Counted from the first letter of the stretch, positions 1 to 8,934 are shown. The stretch: DNA of 64,000 bases from Nitratireductor sp. (GCF_017794765.1 NZ_CP051236.1:3400729-3464728); one strand, 5' to 3'. Translations and numbers: made by a program. Notes: a model not told the origin generated them from the sequence alone.

Positions 1-1170
1 CCTGCGCGAGGGTGTGCGCACCCTCAGTTTCTTCAGAAAGGTCTCGGCGACCTGCCCTTCCTGGCGCAGATCAAGCACACCGAACCGTGTCAGATGACGG
101 CGCGAAGAGATAAGGATGTTCTCTTCAAGCGAACGGCCCTGGATGATGCCGTCGAACTTGCGATCCTCGGAGCACAGAACGACCCCCTTGCGGATCGCCT
201 CTGCCGGTTGGCCTGACCCGATGTCCACGCCGCCGACACGCACATGTCCTCCGGCGCGCGGATCGGCACCACTGATCATGCGCAAGAGCTCCGAACGCCC
301 CGCTCCTATAAGGCCGAAGAACCCGAGTATTTCCCCCTTTCGCGCCTCGAAGGAGGCGGGAACGGGCAGCTTCTCGCCATGAACCCCGTCCACCTCCAGC
401 TCGACCGCTCCAACGGGACGCGCGCGCCATCCCCAGATGTCGCTGATTTCGCGCCCAACCATTTCGGAGACGATTTGCTCGCGCGTCACCCCTTCGATCG
501 TTTCGTGATGGGCAGCAAGTCTGCCGTCGCGCAGAACCGTGAGGCTGTCACAGAGGCGGAAGACTTCATCCAGCCGATGGGAAATGTAAAGAATGACGCG
601 GCCATCCTCCCTCAGCCTGTCGATCAGGGTGAAAAGAATTTCGCTCTCACGAGAGGATAGTGAGGAAGTCGGTTCATCCAGCGCGATGACACGCGCATCG
701 AGCATGACGGCTTTCGCGATTTCGACCATCTGGCGTTCGCCGATGGAAAGCTCTGCAACCTTGCGCGTCGGATCGACGGAGATTCCGGCAAGCTGGAGCT
801 TGCGCCGGACATCCTCATACATGGCACTGAAACCGATGACGCCGCCGGTTGCAGGAAACCGTCCAAGGCAGAGGTTCTCAGCGACTGTTAGCCCCGGCAC
901 CAGTTGCAATTCCTGATGAATGACAACGACGCCAGCATCGAAGGCATCGCGGGTCGACTGGTAGTTCTGCGTCTCCCCGTCTATGCGCACAGTGCCTTCA
1001 TCGGCAGCAGCATCGCCGGAAAGAATGCGGATCAGCGTGGATTTCCCGGCGCCGTTCTCGCCCATCAAGCCATGTACCGCGCCTTTGCGAACTCCAAACG
1101 AAACATCGGAAAGCGCTTTGACGCCGGGATAACTCTTCGAGATGCCGGAGAATTCGAGATAGGCAGACAT
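1..1170 (-). CDS. araG: L-arabinose-type sugar ABC transporter ATP-binding protein, 3' end outside window
   Basis: This is the cytoplasmic ATPase of a CUT2-class (ribose/arabinose/galactose) importer. The frame is open for 390 codons from the ATG at 1170 to the window edge, so the C-terminus is missing. The first ABC half shows Walker A (GENGAGKST, about residues 37-45), the signature LSIGERQ and Walker B followed by DEPTSS. The second half starts near residue 245 and carries the degenerate FFGLIGAGRSE loop typical of AraG/RbsA/MglA proteins, then the SEDRK motif. It lies 103 bases downstream of the matching binding-protein gene on the same strand, so the two are almost certainly cotranscribed; a permease gene is expected beyond base 1. 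The sugar is inferred from the AraF-like partner only. MglA or GguA would be alternatives by family. Confidence 0.93.
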   Translation of the reverse strand, partial: MSAYLEFSGISKSYPGVKALSDVSFGVRKGAVHGLMGENGAGKSTLIRILSGDAAADEGTVRIDGETQNYQSTRDAFDAGVVVIHQELQLVPGLTVAENLCLGRFPATGGVIGFSAMYEDVRRKLQLAGISVDPTRKVAELSIGERQMVEIAKAVMLDARVIALDEPTSSLSSRESEILFTLIDRLREDGRVILYISHRLDEVFRLCDSLTVLRDGRLAAHHETIEGVTREQIVSEMVGREISDIWGWRARPVGAVELEVDGVHGEKLPVPASFEARKGEILGFFGLIGAGRSELLRMISGADPRAGGHVRVGGVDIGSGQPAEAIRKGVVLCSEDRKFDGIIQGRSLEENILISSRRHLTRFGVLDLRQEGQVAETFLKKLRVRTPSRR

Positions 1171-1273
1171 GAAGCCGGCTTCCTCCAAAGCATAGCCAGT
1201 GTCGGAAACCCGCCAGAAAGGCGGGAAGAGAGCAGCCGGCATGATTGCACGCCGGCTGCATGGAAACCGCCGG

Positions 1274-2257
1274 CTATTCGATGCCGAGTTCCTTGCGGAC
1301 ATCCTGATAGTTGTCGCGTAGCGCCAAGGCGCCGGACGTCAGGATCAGCTTCTCAGGCTCCTTGCCGTCGACAATCCACTCATGCATGTTGAGTGCGGTC
1401 TCATAGCCATGGCGCTTCGGTGAAATGATCACCGTTCCGAAGAAACCCGTTGGCTCGGGCTTCTTGAATTCGTTGATCGCCGAATCTGCGCCACCAATGC
1501 CCACACCGATCATGCCATCGGCGCCGATTCCCACGCCTTCCGCAGCGCGCACCGCGCCAAGGACAGCCTCATCGTTGAGTCCGAAAGCAACCCAATGCTT
1601 GATGTCCGCATTCTTGTTCAGAACCACGGTCGCTGCATTGAGAGCAGCCTCGGTGTCCGTACGCGCCTGCGGCGCATCAAAGATGTTGGCTTCCGGAAAT
1701 CCAGCCTCTTTGAGCTTTGCAATCGCGCCCTCGACCCGATCGACTGCTGTCGGAAGCTGATCGTATGAAACCCGGATCGCACCGACCGTGCTCATGTCCC
1801 AACCGCGATTCTTGATCTCGGCAACGATGGCTTCACCGGCGGTCTCGCCAATCTTCACGGCCGAAATTCCCATATGCGGCACATCCGCAAGGGGCTCTCC
1901 ATCGGATCCGACCAGCCTGTCATCGACCGTCATCAGCTTGAGGCCATTAGCGGCAGCCTTGGCGACAATGCCCGGCCCGAGCTTCACGTCAGGCGTACAG
2001 ATAATGAAGCCCTGAACACCCTGGACACCGAGATTATCGATGGCTGACATGACTTTCTCGCCATCTTCCGCGCCGATTTTGACCAGCGTGAAGCCTTTTT
2101 CAGAAGCAGCTATATCAGCAAACTTCCATTCATCCTGAAACCACGGTTCTTCCGGCTGCTTAACCAGAAAACCGATCTTCACTTCATCGGCCAGCGCCGA
2201 CCCGGCCAGAAGCGTGCCGGCAATCGCAGCCATTGCTGCGGTTTTCAAAAAACGCAT
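1274..2257 (-). CDS. araF: L-arabinose-binding periplasmic protein (ABC transporter substrate-binding)
   Basis: This 327-residue protein captures sugar in the periplasm for the CUT2 ABC importer. Residues 1-23 form a Sec signal peptide ending SALA-D. The mature start KIGFLVKQPEEPWFQDEWKF, the ICTPD motif and the VDDRLV segment match the E. coli AraF pattern that I recall (AraF is 329 residues), including ligand-loop positions. AraF proteins also bind galactose and fucose to varying degrees. With galactonate dehydratase and a GntR regulator across the divergent promoter, the natural substrate may be D-galactose or L-arabinose. The ATG is preceded by GGGAGG, an ideal ribosome-binding site. Transcription probably starts from the promoter at 2303-2331, inside the regulator's likely operator. 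Confidence 0.93.
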   Translation of the reverse strand: MRFLKTAAMAAIAGTLLAGSALADEVKIGFLVKQPEEPWFQDEWKFADIAASEKGFTLVKIGAEDGEKVMSAIDNLGVQGVQGFIICTPDVKLGPGIVAKAAANGLKLMTVDDRLVGSDGEPLADVPHMGISAVKIGETAGEAIVAEIKNRGWDMSTVGAIRVSYDQLPTAVDRVEGAIAKLKEAGFPEANIFDAPQARTDTEAALNAATVVLNKNADIKHWVAFGLNDEAVLGAVRAAEGVGIGADGMIGVGIGGADSAINEFKKPEPTGFFGTVIISPKRHGYETALNMHEWIVDGKEPEKLILTSGALALRDNYQDVRKELGIE

Positions 2258-2302
2258 GAGAACCTCCCTGTTGCTCTGCGACGCCCTCCTGAGAGCGGGT
2301 GA

Positions 2303-2348
2303 AAATTACGTCCAATTATCATATTAGTCAATTGCATTTGTATGATAA
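2303..2348 (-). promoter_or_regulatory. araF promoter overlapped by a probable GntR operator
   Basis: On the minus strand TTGACT (2331-2326) and TAATTT (2308-2303) are separated by exactly 17 bases, a good sigma-70 pair 45 bases before the araF start. An inverted repeat TTATCATA (2316-2323) / TATGATAA (2341-2348) has one arm in the spacer between -35 and -10. FCD-type GntR repressors bind short palindromes of this kind, and the regulator gene lies just across the intergenic region, so repression of araFG and autoregulation is the simplest reading. The pairing of regulator and site is inference. Confidence 0.55.
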
Positions 2349-2461
2349 ATAATGCTATTGATTTGACAACGAACAAAAGACGGCCATGACTGCCGACAAG
2401 AACCCCTCTCGCAGCTTTCCCGGAAAGCCAGCGGGAAAGAGAATGTGGAGGCAACAGGACA

Positions 2462-3199
2462 GTGACCGTTTCAACCATGGATGCTCCGGCGGGCAAGTCG
2501 ATCCGTCCACGGGTCCGCCTGTCGGTGGCGCAGTGTCTCGCCCAGGACATATTTTCGGGAAAGTTCGCGGAAGGCTCCAATTTGCCGAGGGAGAACGACC
2601 TTTGCGAAGATTACGGCGTCAGCCGCACGGTCATCCGGGAAGCACTGAAAATCCTTCAGGCCAAGGGTCTGGTTGTAAGCCGCCCTCGCATCGGGACCAT
2701 CGTGTGTCCGCAGGACGAATGGAACATTCTTGACAACCAGGTCCTTGATTGGATTGGCCCCAACCTCGACAGGATGGGGCTGGTCGACTGTATCCTGGAA
2801 GCGCGCGGCGCGATTGAGCCGATGGCGGCAGAACTGGCCGCGCGGCGGGCCACGATGCAGGAAATCGCCGATATCGAAGCGGCGTGGCAGGCGATGGCGA
2901 AAGCCGGCAACGATATAGAGGCCTTTATCGCCGCTGACACTGTCTTTCATGAGCTCCTTCTGAAAGCCAGCCACAACCGCATTTTCCAGCAGTTCGGCGC
3001 TCTTATGGATCCGGCCTTGAACTTCATGCTGTCGACATCGGCGCATTCGGCCGAGAATCTCGAAGAATCGATCGGGCAACATGGGGCGCTGGTCGAGGCG
3101 CTACGATTGCGCGACAGCGAAGGCGCACGCAAGCTCGCCCTCGCGCTTATTGCCAAGGCCAAGCACGATGTGAGTGCCGCCCGGTCTGTCAAATCATAA
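2462..3199 (+). CDS. GntR-family (FadR/FCD subfamily) transcriptional regulator of the sugar locus
   Basis: This 245-residue repressor has an N-terminal winged helix (residues about 15-85, with LPRENDLCEDYGVSRTVIRE as the recognition helix region) and a C-terminal FCD ligand domain (about 100-235). The FCD domain keeps the metal/acid-binding pattern: the R of LEARGAIEP, D139 of the AADTVFHE stretch and later His residues. I chose GTG at 2462 because GGAGG sits 10 bases upstream; ATG at 2477 would be 25 bases from it. It is divergent from araFG and 19 bases upstream of dgoD, as in DgoR/GguR-type galactonate and galactose regulators. The effector is probably a sugar acid such as galactonate, which is inference from context. 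Confidence 0.9.
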   Translation: MTVSTMDAPAGKSIRPRVRLSVAQCLAQDIFSGKFAEGSNLPRENDLCEDYGVSRTVIREALKILQAKGLVVSRPRIGTIVCPQDEWNILDNQVLDWIGPNLDRMGLVDCILEARGAIEPMAAELAARRATMQEIADIEAAWQAMAKAGNDIEAFIAADTVFHELLLKASHNRIFQQFGALMDPALNFMLSTSAHSAENLEESIGQHGALVEALRLRDSEGARKLALALIAKAKHDVSAARSVKS

Positions 3200-3218
3200 C
3201 GCAAAAAGACACGTTTTC

Positions 3219-4367
3219 ATGAAGATAACCAAACTCACCACTTTCCTTGTTCCGCCGCGTTGGCTTTTTCTCAAGATTGAAACCGATGAAGGGATTTCCG
3301 GCTGGGGCGAACCCGTTCTGGAAGGTCACGCGGCAACGCTCGCAGCCAAGATCGAAGAGTTCTCCGACTTTCTCATCGGTGCCGATCCCATGCGGATCGA
3401 AGACATCTGGCACATGCTCTACCGGAACGGATGCTATCGTGGCGGGCCGGTGCTGATGAGCGCCCTGTCAGGCATCGACATGGCGCTCTGGGACATCAAG
3501 GGGCAATATTACAACGCTCCCGTTCACGACCTCCTGGGCGGTGCCGTCCGCGACAAGATCCGAAGCTATTGCTGGATCGGCGGCGACCGTCCTTCGGATC
3601 TCGTTGCTGGCGCGAAAGACCTGATGAAGCGGGGGTTCGATGCCTGCAAATTCAACGCCTGCGCGGAAATGCAGATCATCGACAGCTACAAGAAGCTCGA
3701 TGGCGTCGTCCAGCAATTGTCGGATCTGCGTTCTGCCGTCGGGACCGAGATGGACCTCGCTTTCGATTTCCACGGCCGAGTTCACGCCCCGATGTCGAAG
3801 CAGTTGCTGAAGGAAATCGAGCATCTCAGACCGATATTCATCGAAGACGCGGTCGATTCCGCTCATATCGGCACGCTGGCCGATCTCTCCCGTCAGACAT
3901 CCATCCCTCTGTGCATCGGCGAGCGGCTGCATTCGCGCTTCGACTTCAAGCCGGTGTTCGAACAGCGGGCAGCAAGCGTAATCAACCCGGACACCGCACA
4001 TGTCGGCGGGATCTCCGAAATGCTGCGCATCGCACACTGGGCCGAAGCCTACGATGTGGCCCTTGCACCGCATTGCCCGCTGGGACCGATCGCGCTGGCC
4101 GCCTGTCTGCAGGTGGATGCCGTCTGTCACAACGCCTTCATCCAGGAACAGAGCCTTGGCATCCATTACAATGCCACCCAGGACATGGCCGACTATCTCG
4201 AGCCGGGTCATGGTTTTGAACTGGAGGACGGCTTTCTGAAAATCCCCAGGGGACCCGGTCTCGGCATTCGGGTGAACGAGGAATTTGTGCGAAAGCAGGC
4301 GGAGATCGGGCACCGCTGGCGCGCACCGGTGTGGCGCCACGAGGACGGATCAATTGCCGAATGGTAA
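3219..4367 (+). CDS. dgoD: D-galactonate dehydratase
   Basis: This enzyme dehydrates D-galactonate to 2-dehydro-3-deoxygalactonate in the De Ley-Doudoroff pathway. At 382 residues it has the same length as E. coli DgoD and recognisable landmarks throughout: [14 protein letters not shown] at the start, FYRGG-like [16 protein letters not shown], the ligand ladder D-x-H...E (FIEDA) ... GER, the catalytic [14 protein letters not shown] loop, and the ending [11 protein letters not shown]. It belongs to the enolase superfamily, mandelate racemase subgroup, and needs Mg2+. An upstream in-frame extension to 3174 overlaps the regulator and is not used; ATG 3219 gives the conserved start. The second metal ligand motif reads FIEDAV where E. 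coli has FIEEPV. The gene ends directly at a deletion scar (4350-5065), so the rest of the operon may have been lost. Confidence 0.95.
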   Translation: MKITKLTTFLVPPRWLFLKIETDEGISGWGEPVLEGHAATLAAKIEEFSDFLIGADPMRIEDIWHMLYRNGCYRGGPVLMSALSGIDMALWDIKGQYYNAPVHDLLGGAVRDKIRSYCWIGGDRPSDLVAGAKDLMKRGFDACKFNACAEMQIIDSYKKLDGVVQQLSDLRSAVGTEMDLAFDFHGRVHAPMSKQLLKEIEHLRPIFIEDAVDSAHIGTLADLSRQTSIPLCIGERLHSRFDFKPVFEQRAASVINPDTAHVGGISEMLRIAHWAEAYDVALAPHCPLGPIALAACLQVDAVCHNAFIQEQSLGIHYNATQDMADYLEPGHGFELEDGFLKIPRGPGLGIRVNEEFVRKQAEIGHRWRAPVWRHEDGSIAEW

Positions 4368-5065
4368 CCGGGCGCCGATTTCACCGGCAAAACCGATCTC
4401 ATGGGCAACCACGACCATGGTCATGCCGGCTTCGGCCAGGTCACGCATTACCTGAAGCACCTCCCCCACGAGCTCCGGATCAAGCGCAGGGGTCGGTTCG
4501 TCAAAGAGAAGCACCTTGGGTTTCATCACCATGGCGCGGGCGATAGCCACCCGCTGCTGCTGACCGCCCGACAATTCTCGCGCATACCGGTCGATCTTGT
4601 CGGAAAGCCCACGCGAGCCAGCAGTTCCGGAGCCTCGGCTTTCACCTGGACGACAGTCAAACGACGCACATGGATGGGCGCTTCAATGAGGTTCTCCATC
4701 ACCGTCATATGAGAGAACAGGTTGAACGACTGGAACAACATGCCGATCTCAGCTCGCCGCTGGCAGAGTTCGTCGTCCTTCACCTCATAGAGACGGTCAC
4801 CGCGCAGGTCGTACCCCACGAAAGCGCCATCGACGAGAAGGATCCCACCGGTGAGCTTTTCCAGATGGTTGATGCAGCGCAGAAACGTGCTCTTTCCGGA
4901 GCCCGATGGCCCAATGATGCAGGCAACCGAGCCGGTTGGCACATCGAAGTCCACGCCCTTGAGAACTTCAAGCTGGCCGTGAGATTTGCGCACACCGCGG
5001 GCGAACACGATGGAGTTCTCCGGCACGCCAAAGCGTGCCCGATTTTCGCCGGGCGTGTTGCTCAT
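4350..5065 (-). pseudogene. Polar amino acid ABC transporter ATPase (GlnQ/HisP type), frameshifted and 3'-truncated
   Basis: From ATG 5065 (AGGAG eight bases upstream) the frame reads a normal GlnQ-type ATPase: Walker A GPSGSGKST, Q-loop FQSFNLFSHMTVMENL. At about 4597-4602 the reading frame is lost within the [18 protein letters not shown] region. The true continuation ([15 protein letters not shown], then [13 protein letters not shown] and AHEIGFA) is in another frame, consistent with one deleted base. The protein then stops at 4350 instead of running about 60 residues further, because the tail is replaced by sequence antisense to the end of dgoD. A point sequencing error could explain the frameshift, but not the missing C-terminus. 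Confidence 0.85.
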
Positions 5066-5128
5066 GCTGAAAGCTCCTTGGCGCGCGGTCCGAATGCGTT
5101 GCGAAGCACGCGCAGAGCCCAAGCATCC

Positions 5129-5299
5129 GTGCGGGCCCGCCTCACCTATTTCCACCAGATCGGCCAGTATGCGCTTTCCTTCAAGGAAGACCCCGAACAG
5201 CGCAAACGCCATGGCCCGATCCATGACAAGGTTCTACTGGCACCACTTGTTCAGGAACCGAACCTGCCAAAAGACTGGCAGGACACGGATGGCAAATAA
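5129..5299 (+). pseudogene. Possible 3' remnant of an unidentified gene
   Basis: This plus-strand frame reads a protein-like tail (TYFHQIGQYALSFKEDPEQR onward, ending KDWQDTDGK) up to a TAA at 5299. It has no start or 5' part, because it runs into antisense of the damaged ABC ATPase gene. I do not recognise the family. Its position next to the truncated ATPase suggests both are leftovers of one rearrangement. It may also be chance coding potential. Confidence 0.25.
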
Positions 5300-5317
5300 T
5301 TCTCCCAACGCCAGATC

Positions 5318-6061
5318 TCAGTTCCTCGTCTGATCGGCGAGGTCAAGACGTTTCAACACGTCTTTCATGTCGCGAATTTTCCGCGCGGACGTTTGCCGCG
5401 CCGCACTGGAGGAAAAGCCGAAGCCAACGATCTCATGATCAACCCCGACTGACACGCTGCAGGAGGCATGAAACGACCGAATACCGGTGGCACGCGCAAT
5501 CTCGCCCAGATTTTCCGGCTTCAGGCCCGAACCTGCCATGATCTCGATGCGATCGCCCGCATGGGCGCGCATGGCTGCGAGCGCATTCTGCCCCTCCAGA
5601 ACCGTCGGAGCGCCGCCGGACGACAAAATTCTTTCAAAGCCGAGCAGAACAGCAAGGTCGATTGCCGCCAGCCGATCCTCCACCGTGTCGATGACACGGT
5701 GGAGCGTGCGCCCCATGCCCGCACTTGTTTCGCTCAACATTTCAAGAGCATCCTTGTCGAGCACACCCTCGACAGTCGCCACTCCAAGCACAACGCCTGC
5801 GAGCCCTGCTTCCCGAGCGGCCGCAATATCATCCTGCATCAGAGTGATCTCCCGCGCATTGAAGCAGAAATCACCCTGACGTGGCCGGATCATCGCGTAG
5901 GCGGGCACACCGCATTTGGCTGCCGCCCGCATCAAGCCATGAGAGGGTGTGAGCCCGCCAAGCGGCAATGCCGAACACAACTCAATACGGTCGACCTCAC
6001 CCTCGACACACGCTTCCACTCCCTCCAGAGTGTCGACACAGACCTCAAGGGTTGCCCGCAT
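5318..6061 (-). CDS. cutC: CutC family protein (copper homeostasis)
   Basis: This 247-residue TIM-barrel protein matches the usual CutC length (248 in E. coli) and landmarks: LEVCVDTLEGVEACVEG, RIELCSALPLGGLTPSHG, the MIRPRQGDFCFN motif, HRVIDTVED and the RILSSGGAPTVLEG segment. CutC was named for copper tolerance, but its biochemical role is unresolved. Its frequent neighbours are sugar kinases and amino-sugar genes, as here. The start is ATG 6061 with GGGAGG six bases upstream. That places the first 17 bases inside the end of the upstream ROK kinase gene, so the two are translationally coupled. A longer reading to 6079 lacks support. Confidence 0.9.
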   Translation of the reverse strand: MRATLEVCVDTLEGVEACVEGEVDRIELCSALPLGGLTPSHGLMRAAAKCGVPAYAMIRPRQGDFCFNAREITLMQDDIAAAREAGLAGVVLGVATVEGVLDKDALEMLSETSAGMGRTLHRVIDTVEDRLAAIDLAVLLGFERILSSGGAPTVLEGQNALAAMRAHAGDRIEIMAGSGLKPENLGEIARATGIRSFHASCSVSVGVDHEIVGFGFSSSAARQTSARKIRDMKDVLKRLDLADQTRN

Positions 6062-6947
6062 CGTGTGCCTCCCTTGCAAAGATCGCAGCCCCGATCAGTG
6101 CGCTCTCAACTCCACCCCGTACAGGGACGAGCAATCGGTCCCTGCGTTCTATGAGGCAGCGCTGACGCACCTCGGCATCGAGTGCCTCCAGGAGCAGTTC
6201 GTCCTGTGCCAAGCCACCACTGACCGGTACGATGGAAGGGTCGATCATATTGACCATGTTGGCCAGTGCTCCACCGACAATGTCCAGAAACACGTCGACG
6301 GTCCGCGTCGCCTGTTCTCCTCCACCGTGCCATTGCGCAAGAATTTCGTAGCTATCACTCTCAAGACCATGAAGGTGCTCGTGCAGTCGTTCGATGCCGC
6401 GCGCGGCGCCAAGCGTATCGACACACCCCGTCTGCCCGCACCCGCATTCAATAGCAGGCAGCAGAGTTCCGGTCCGCATCGCACTGGCCGGCCCATGCCC
6501 CCACTCTCCAGCATTGCCCGTGGCACCGGTCATCACTTTCCCGTCGATAATGACTGCACCACCAATACCGGTGCCAACAATCGCCGCAAGAACATGCCGG
6601 TGCCCCACACCTACCCCCGCCTTGGCCTCGGCAAACGCAAATGCGTTCGCATCGTTCATGACATAAACAGGACGCTCCAGAGTTTCACCAAGATCCCCGG
6701 CGAGATTGCGGCCCGTAATGCAGGGAATATTGGCACTGCGCGCCAATCCGGTATGCGGATCGATCACCGCCGCGATCGAGATGCCAACGGGCGTGCTGGC
6801 CTCTCCCGCCATCGCCTTCACTGTTTCAAGAAACGCGCCATAATCGTCCGCAGGTGTGACCTGCCGGTGGCGGATGACAGGCTTTTCGTTCTCGCCCATG
6901 TCGGCAACAACGGTTTTGGAGCCGCCGATGTCAAAACAGCATGTCAT
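6045..6947 (-). CDS. ROK-family sugar kinase, likely N-acetylglucosamine kinase-like
   Basis: This 300-residue kinase would phosphorylate a hexose or amino sugar at O6 with ATP. It shows the N-terminal phosphate loop FDIGGSKT (residues 4-11), the catalytic Asp in NDANAFAFAEA, the glycine-rich VGTGIGGAVI motif and the ROK zinc motif CGCGQTGC. Its size fits NagK (303 in E. coli) rather than the longer ROK repressors, since no helix-turn-helix precedes it. ATG 6947 has AAAGGG just upstream; the open frame continues to 7058 but that part overlaps the preceding gene. It overlaps cutC by 17 bases and follows the GAF protein by 50, so all four minus-strand genes look like one operon. The exact sugar cannot be told from sequence. 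Confidence 0.85.
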   Translation of the reverse strand: MTCCFDIGGSKTVVADMGENEKPVIRHRQVTPADDYGAFLETVKAMAGEASTPVGISIAAVIDPHTGLARSANIPCITGRNLAGDLGETLERPVYVMNDANAFAFAEAKAGVGVGHRHVLAAIVGTGIGGAVIIDGKVMTGATGNAGEWGHGPASAMRTGTLLPAIECGCGQTGCVDTLGAARGIERLHEHLHGLESDSYEILAQWHGGGEQATRTVDVFLDIVGGALANMVNMIDPSIVPVSGGLAQDELLLEALDAEVRQRCLIERRDRLLVPVRGGVESALIGAAIFAREAHDAGNP

Positions 6948-6997
6948 ATCAGCCCTTTCGTGTTGGCCGAACTTCGGTGGAGCAGGCCATTTCCTTC

Positions 6998-8329
6998 TCA
7001 GGTCTCCTCCAGAGAGAGTTTGCCCTCGACAAGGAACCGAAAGCGGCCACGACCACATTTGTCGATGACGATACCTGCTCCGCGCTCGCTCAAACGTCGT
7101 TGAAGCAACAACAGCCGCGCCTCCAGATTGTCGATGTAGTCGGGCAATCTCAGCGCTGGATCGAGACGGAGTTCCCGATTGGTGAACGCGACACGCCCAC
7201 TCTGCGCATGTTCCCGCGCAAGCTTCCAGAGGATAGCACCCGCCACGCCACGAATGATGTAGACATCGTCGACAAAGACCGAATTGTCGATCCTGTAATG
7301 ACGGAGCCGAATGGCCTTGCCACCGGCATCACTTCCTGGAAGAGCCGGCTGCGCGCGCTCGGCAGTCTCGTCTTTCTGCAATAGCGCAACCCGCGCAGAC
7401 ACAAGCTCCGCAATCAGGGTCAGCGCATCCTCTTCGTCATAGCCAAACTGGTTGGGCTCTGTGCTTTCGGCAAACAGCACCCCCATCGTCTGGTCTTCAC
7501 ACAGAATGGGAACGGCAATCTGGCTCTGCGGTGCCTCAAGACCCGGGAAGGCGATGGCATTGGCACATGCCCACTCCAGCCCGGCCGCCCTGGCACTGTC
7601 CAGAACGGCAGCGCGATAGGTATATTGCGACGTCATATGCCCAATGCGAATGGGAACGCGCTGTGCGGCTGCGACCCCGATCACGCCATCCCCGAGGCCA
7701 ACTTCGGAACCGATGCCGGAGAAGGGATAGCCACGCGAACTGACCGTGTAGAGGCGGTTGGAGATCTGGTCGAGCATCAACACCATGGCGTGCTCGATCC
7801 CGAAATGCTGCTGCAGACAGGCGAGCAGCGTATCGAACAATTCCCCCATCTCAGAGGCTCGTGAAAACTGCTCGCAGCTACGCCGTGCGGCCGCCAGTGC
7901 ATTGCGCTTCGTGGGCCGGGCCATCACCTCGCTTGCGACCGGCTCTATCTCACGCACACGAAAAACATCGGAACCAAGCAGACGGAAAACATCCTGCATG
8001 CCGCTATGCGAGGCAATTCCTGCAAGCTTGGCACGCATGATCTCAAACAGTGGACCGCTCGTCTGCGTTTCCAGATATTCCAGCGTGAGGCGATACTGCG
8101 CATTCGTATCCGGGTCGACAACAGTGACGGAAGCCAGTCTGGTCGCGAGCAGATTGCGGCGGGTCTTGTTGAAGAACTGATAGGACAGTGCAACGTGATC
8201 GGGATCGACATACTGCACATGTGAAATCAAAGATACATTGGGGATACCGTCAACGTCAGCCGTGGCAAGTATCGAAGGAACGATGCCCTCAAGCGCGTTG
8301 CGTATCTCGGGAAGCCTAAGTGTCATCAT
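6998..8329 (-). CDS. PNPOx-like / GAF / winged-helix sensor-regulator protein
   Basis: This 443-residue protein appears to have three parts. Residues about 8-130 resemble a pyridoxamine-phosphate-oxidase-like flavin split barrel (SILATADVDGIPNVSLISHV, DPDHVALSYQFFNKTRRNL). Residues about 160-325 form a GAF domain (LACLQQHFGIEHAMVLMLDQ, IAVPILCEDQTMGVLFAES). Residues about 345-435 look like a winged helix resembling OmpR-type DNA-binding folds (FVDDVYIIRGVAGAILWKLA ... RLLLLQRRLSERGAGIVI). There is no kinase or cyclase motif. It overlaps the small PNPOx-like gene by four bases (ATGA), so the pair is translationally coupled. A flavin- or redox-sensing transcription factor is a plausible inference. 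The start is either of two adjacent ATGs at 8329 and 8326. Confidence 0.75.
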   Translation of the reverse strand: MMTLRLPEIRNALEGIVPSILATADVDGIPNVSLISHVQYVDPDHVALSYQFFNKTRRNLLATRLASVTVVDPDTNAQYRLTLEYLETQTSGPLFEIMRAKLAGIASHSGMQDVFRLLGSDVFRVREIEPVASEVMARPTKRNALAAARRSCEQFSRASEMGELFDTLLACLQQHFGIEHAMVLMLDQISNRLYTVSSRGYPFSGIGSEVGLGDGVIGVAAAQRVPIRIGHMTSQYTYRAAVLDSARAAGLEWACANAIAFPGLEAPQSQIAVPILCEDQTMGVLFAESTEPNQFGYDEEDALTLIAELVSARVALLQKDETAERAQPALPGSDAGGKAIRLRHYRIDNSVFVDDVYIIRGVAGAILWKLAREHAQSGRVAFTNRELRLDPALRLPDYIDNLEARLLLLQRRLSERGAGIVIDKCGRGRFRFLVEGKLSLEET

Positions 8330-8934
8330 TTGCGCAGTTCCGCCCCAGCCCCCGGTCCCGGGGTCTGCACAAACGCGGCAACTGGATCAAAATCGAGCGC
8401 GACGAGATCGCCCACGTCGACCGCACAATACGCTTCGGTGAAGCTGCGGGCATAATCCACATCGCGAAGTTCCTGCTCGAGTCCAGCCAACTGCTCCACC
8501 GCAGCCTGCCTGTCGCTCAATGAGGGTTCACCAGTGGCAGCGTTGATCCCCTTGATCTGGATGGATCGATGGGTAAGCGGTTGACTGAAGGTGACAGCGA
8601 CCGGAGCGCCCCGATCCGCTGCGGCAAGTAGCGCATGACTGCTTCTGCGCAACAGGAGGATGCGCATGCGCCCGTCTTCCAGGACACGACACGCGCAACC
8701 CTGACCGCTCAGTGGAACATTGCCCCTGCCCCCGACCGCGATAATCACACTGACACCGCTCTGACAGAACTCAGCAAGTTCAGCCGTCAGAACGCTGCCC
8801 GAACCAAGATCGTCCTTGCAGGCGCTGAGCGCCTCCAACTCGGCTTCAGGAGAATGAGGGCGCTGGGCGCGCGGCATGTCTGGTTTCGCTTTCCCTGGAT
8901 CGCTTGAGGGATGCAGGCCCATCCCGACGCGCAT
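8326..8934 (-). CDS. Small PNPOx-like (split-barrel flavin) protein
   Basis: Up to 202 residues. The core (about residues 45-180) resembles pyridoxamine 5'-phosphate oxidase-like proteins: VIIAVGGRGNVPLSGQGCAC, MRILLLRRSSHALLAAADRG, VAVTFSQPLTHRSIQIKG. Such proteins bind FMN, F420 or heme and include many uncharacterised members. The start is uncertain: GTG/ATG options at 8934 and 8922 or ATG 8877, none with a clear Shine-Dalgarno site, and the conserved part begins after all of them. It is the first gene of the minus-strand group and ends inside the start of the GAF protein, which itself begins with a related domain. A partnership of the two is inferred from this. Confidence 0.7.
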   Translation of the reverse strand: MRVGMGLHPSSDPGKAKPDMPRAQRPHSPEAELEALSACKDDLGSGSVLTAELAEFCQSGVSVIIAVGGRGNVPLSGQGCACRVLEDGRMRILLLRRSSHALLAAADRGAPVAVTFSQPLTHRSIQIKGINAATGEPSLSDRQAAVEQLAGLEQELRDVDYARSFTEAYCAVDVGDLVALDFDPVAAFVQTPGPGAGAELRK

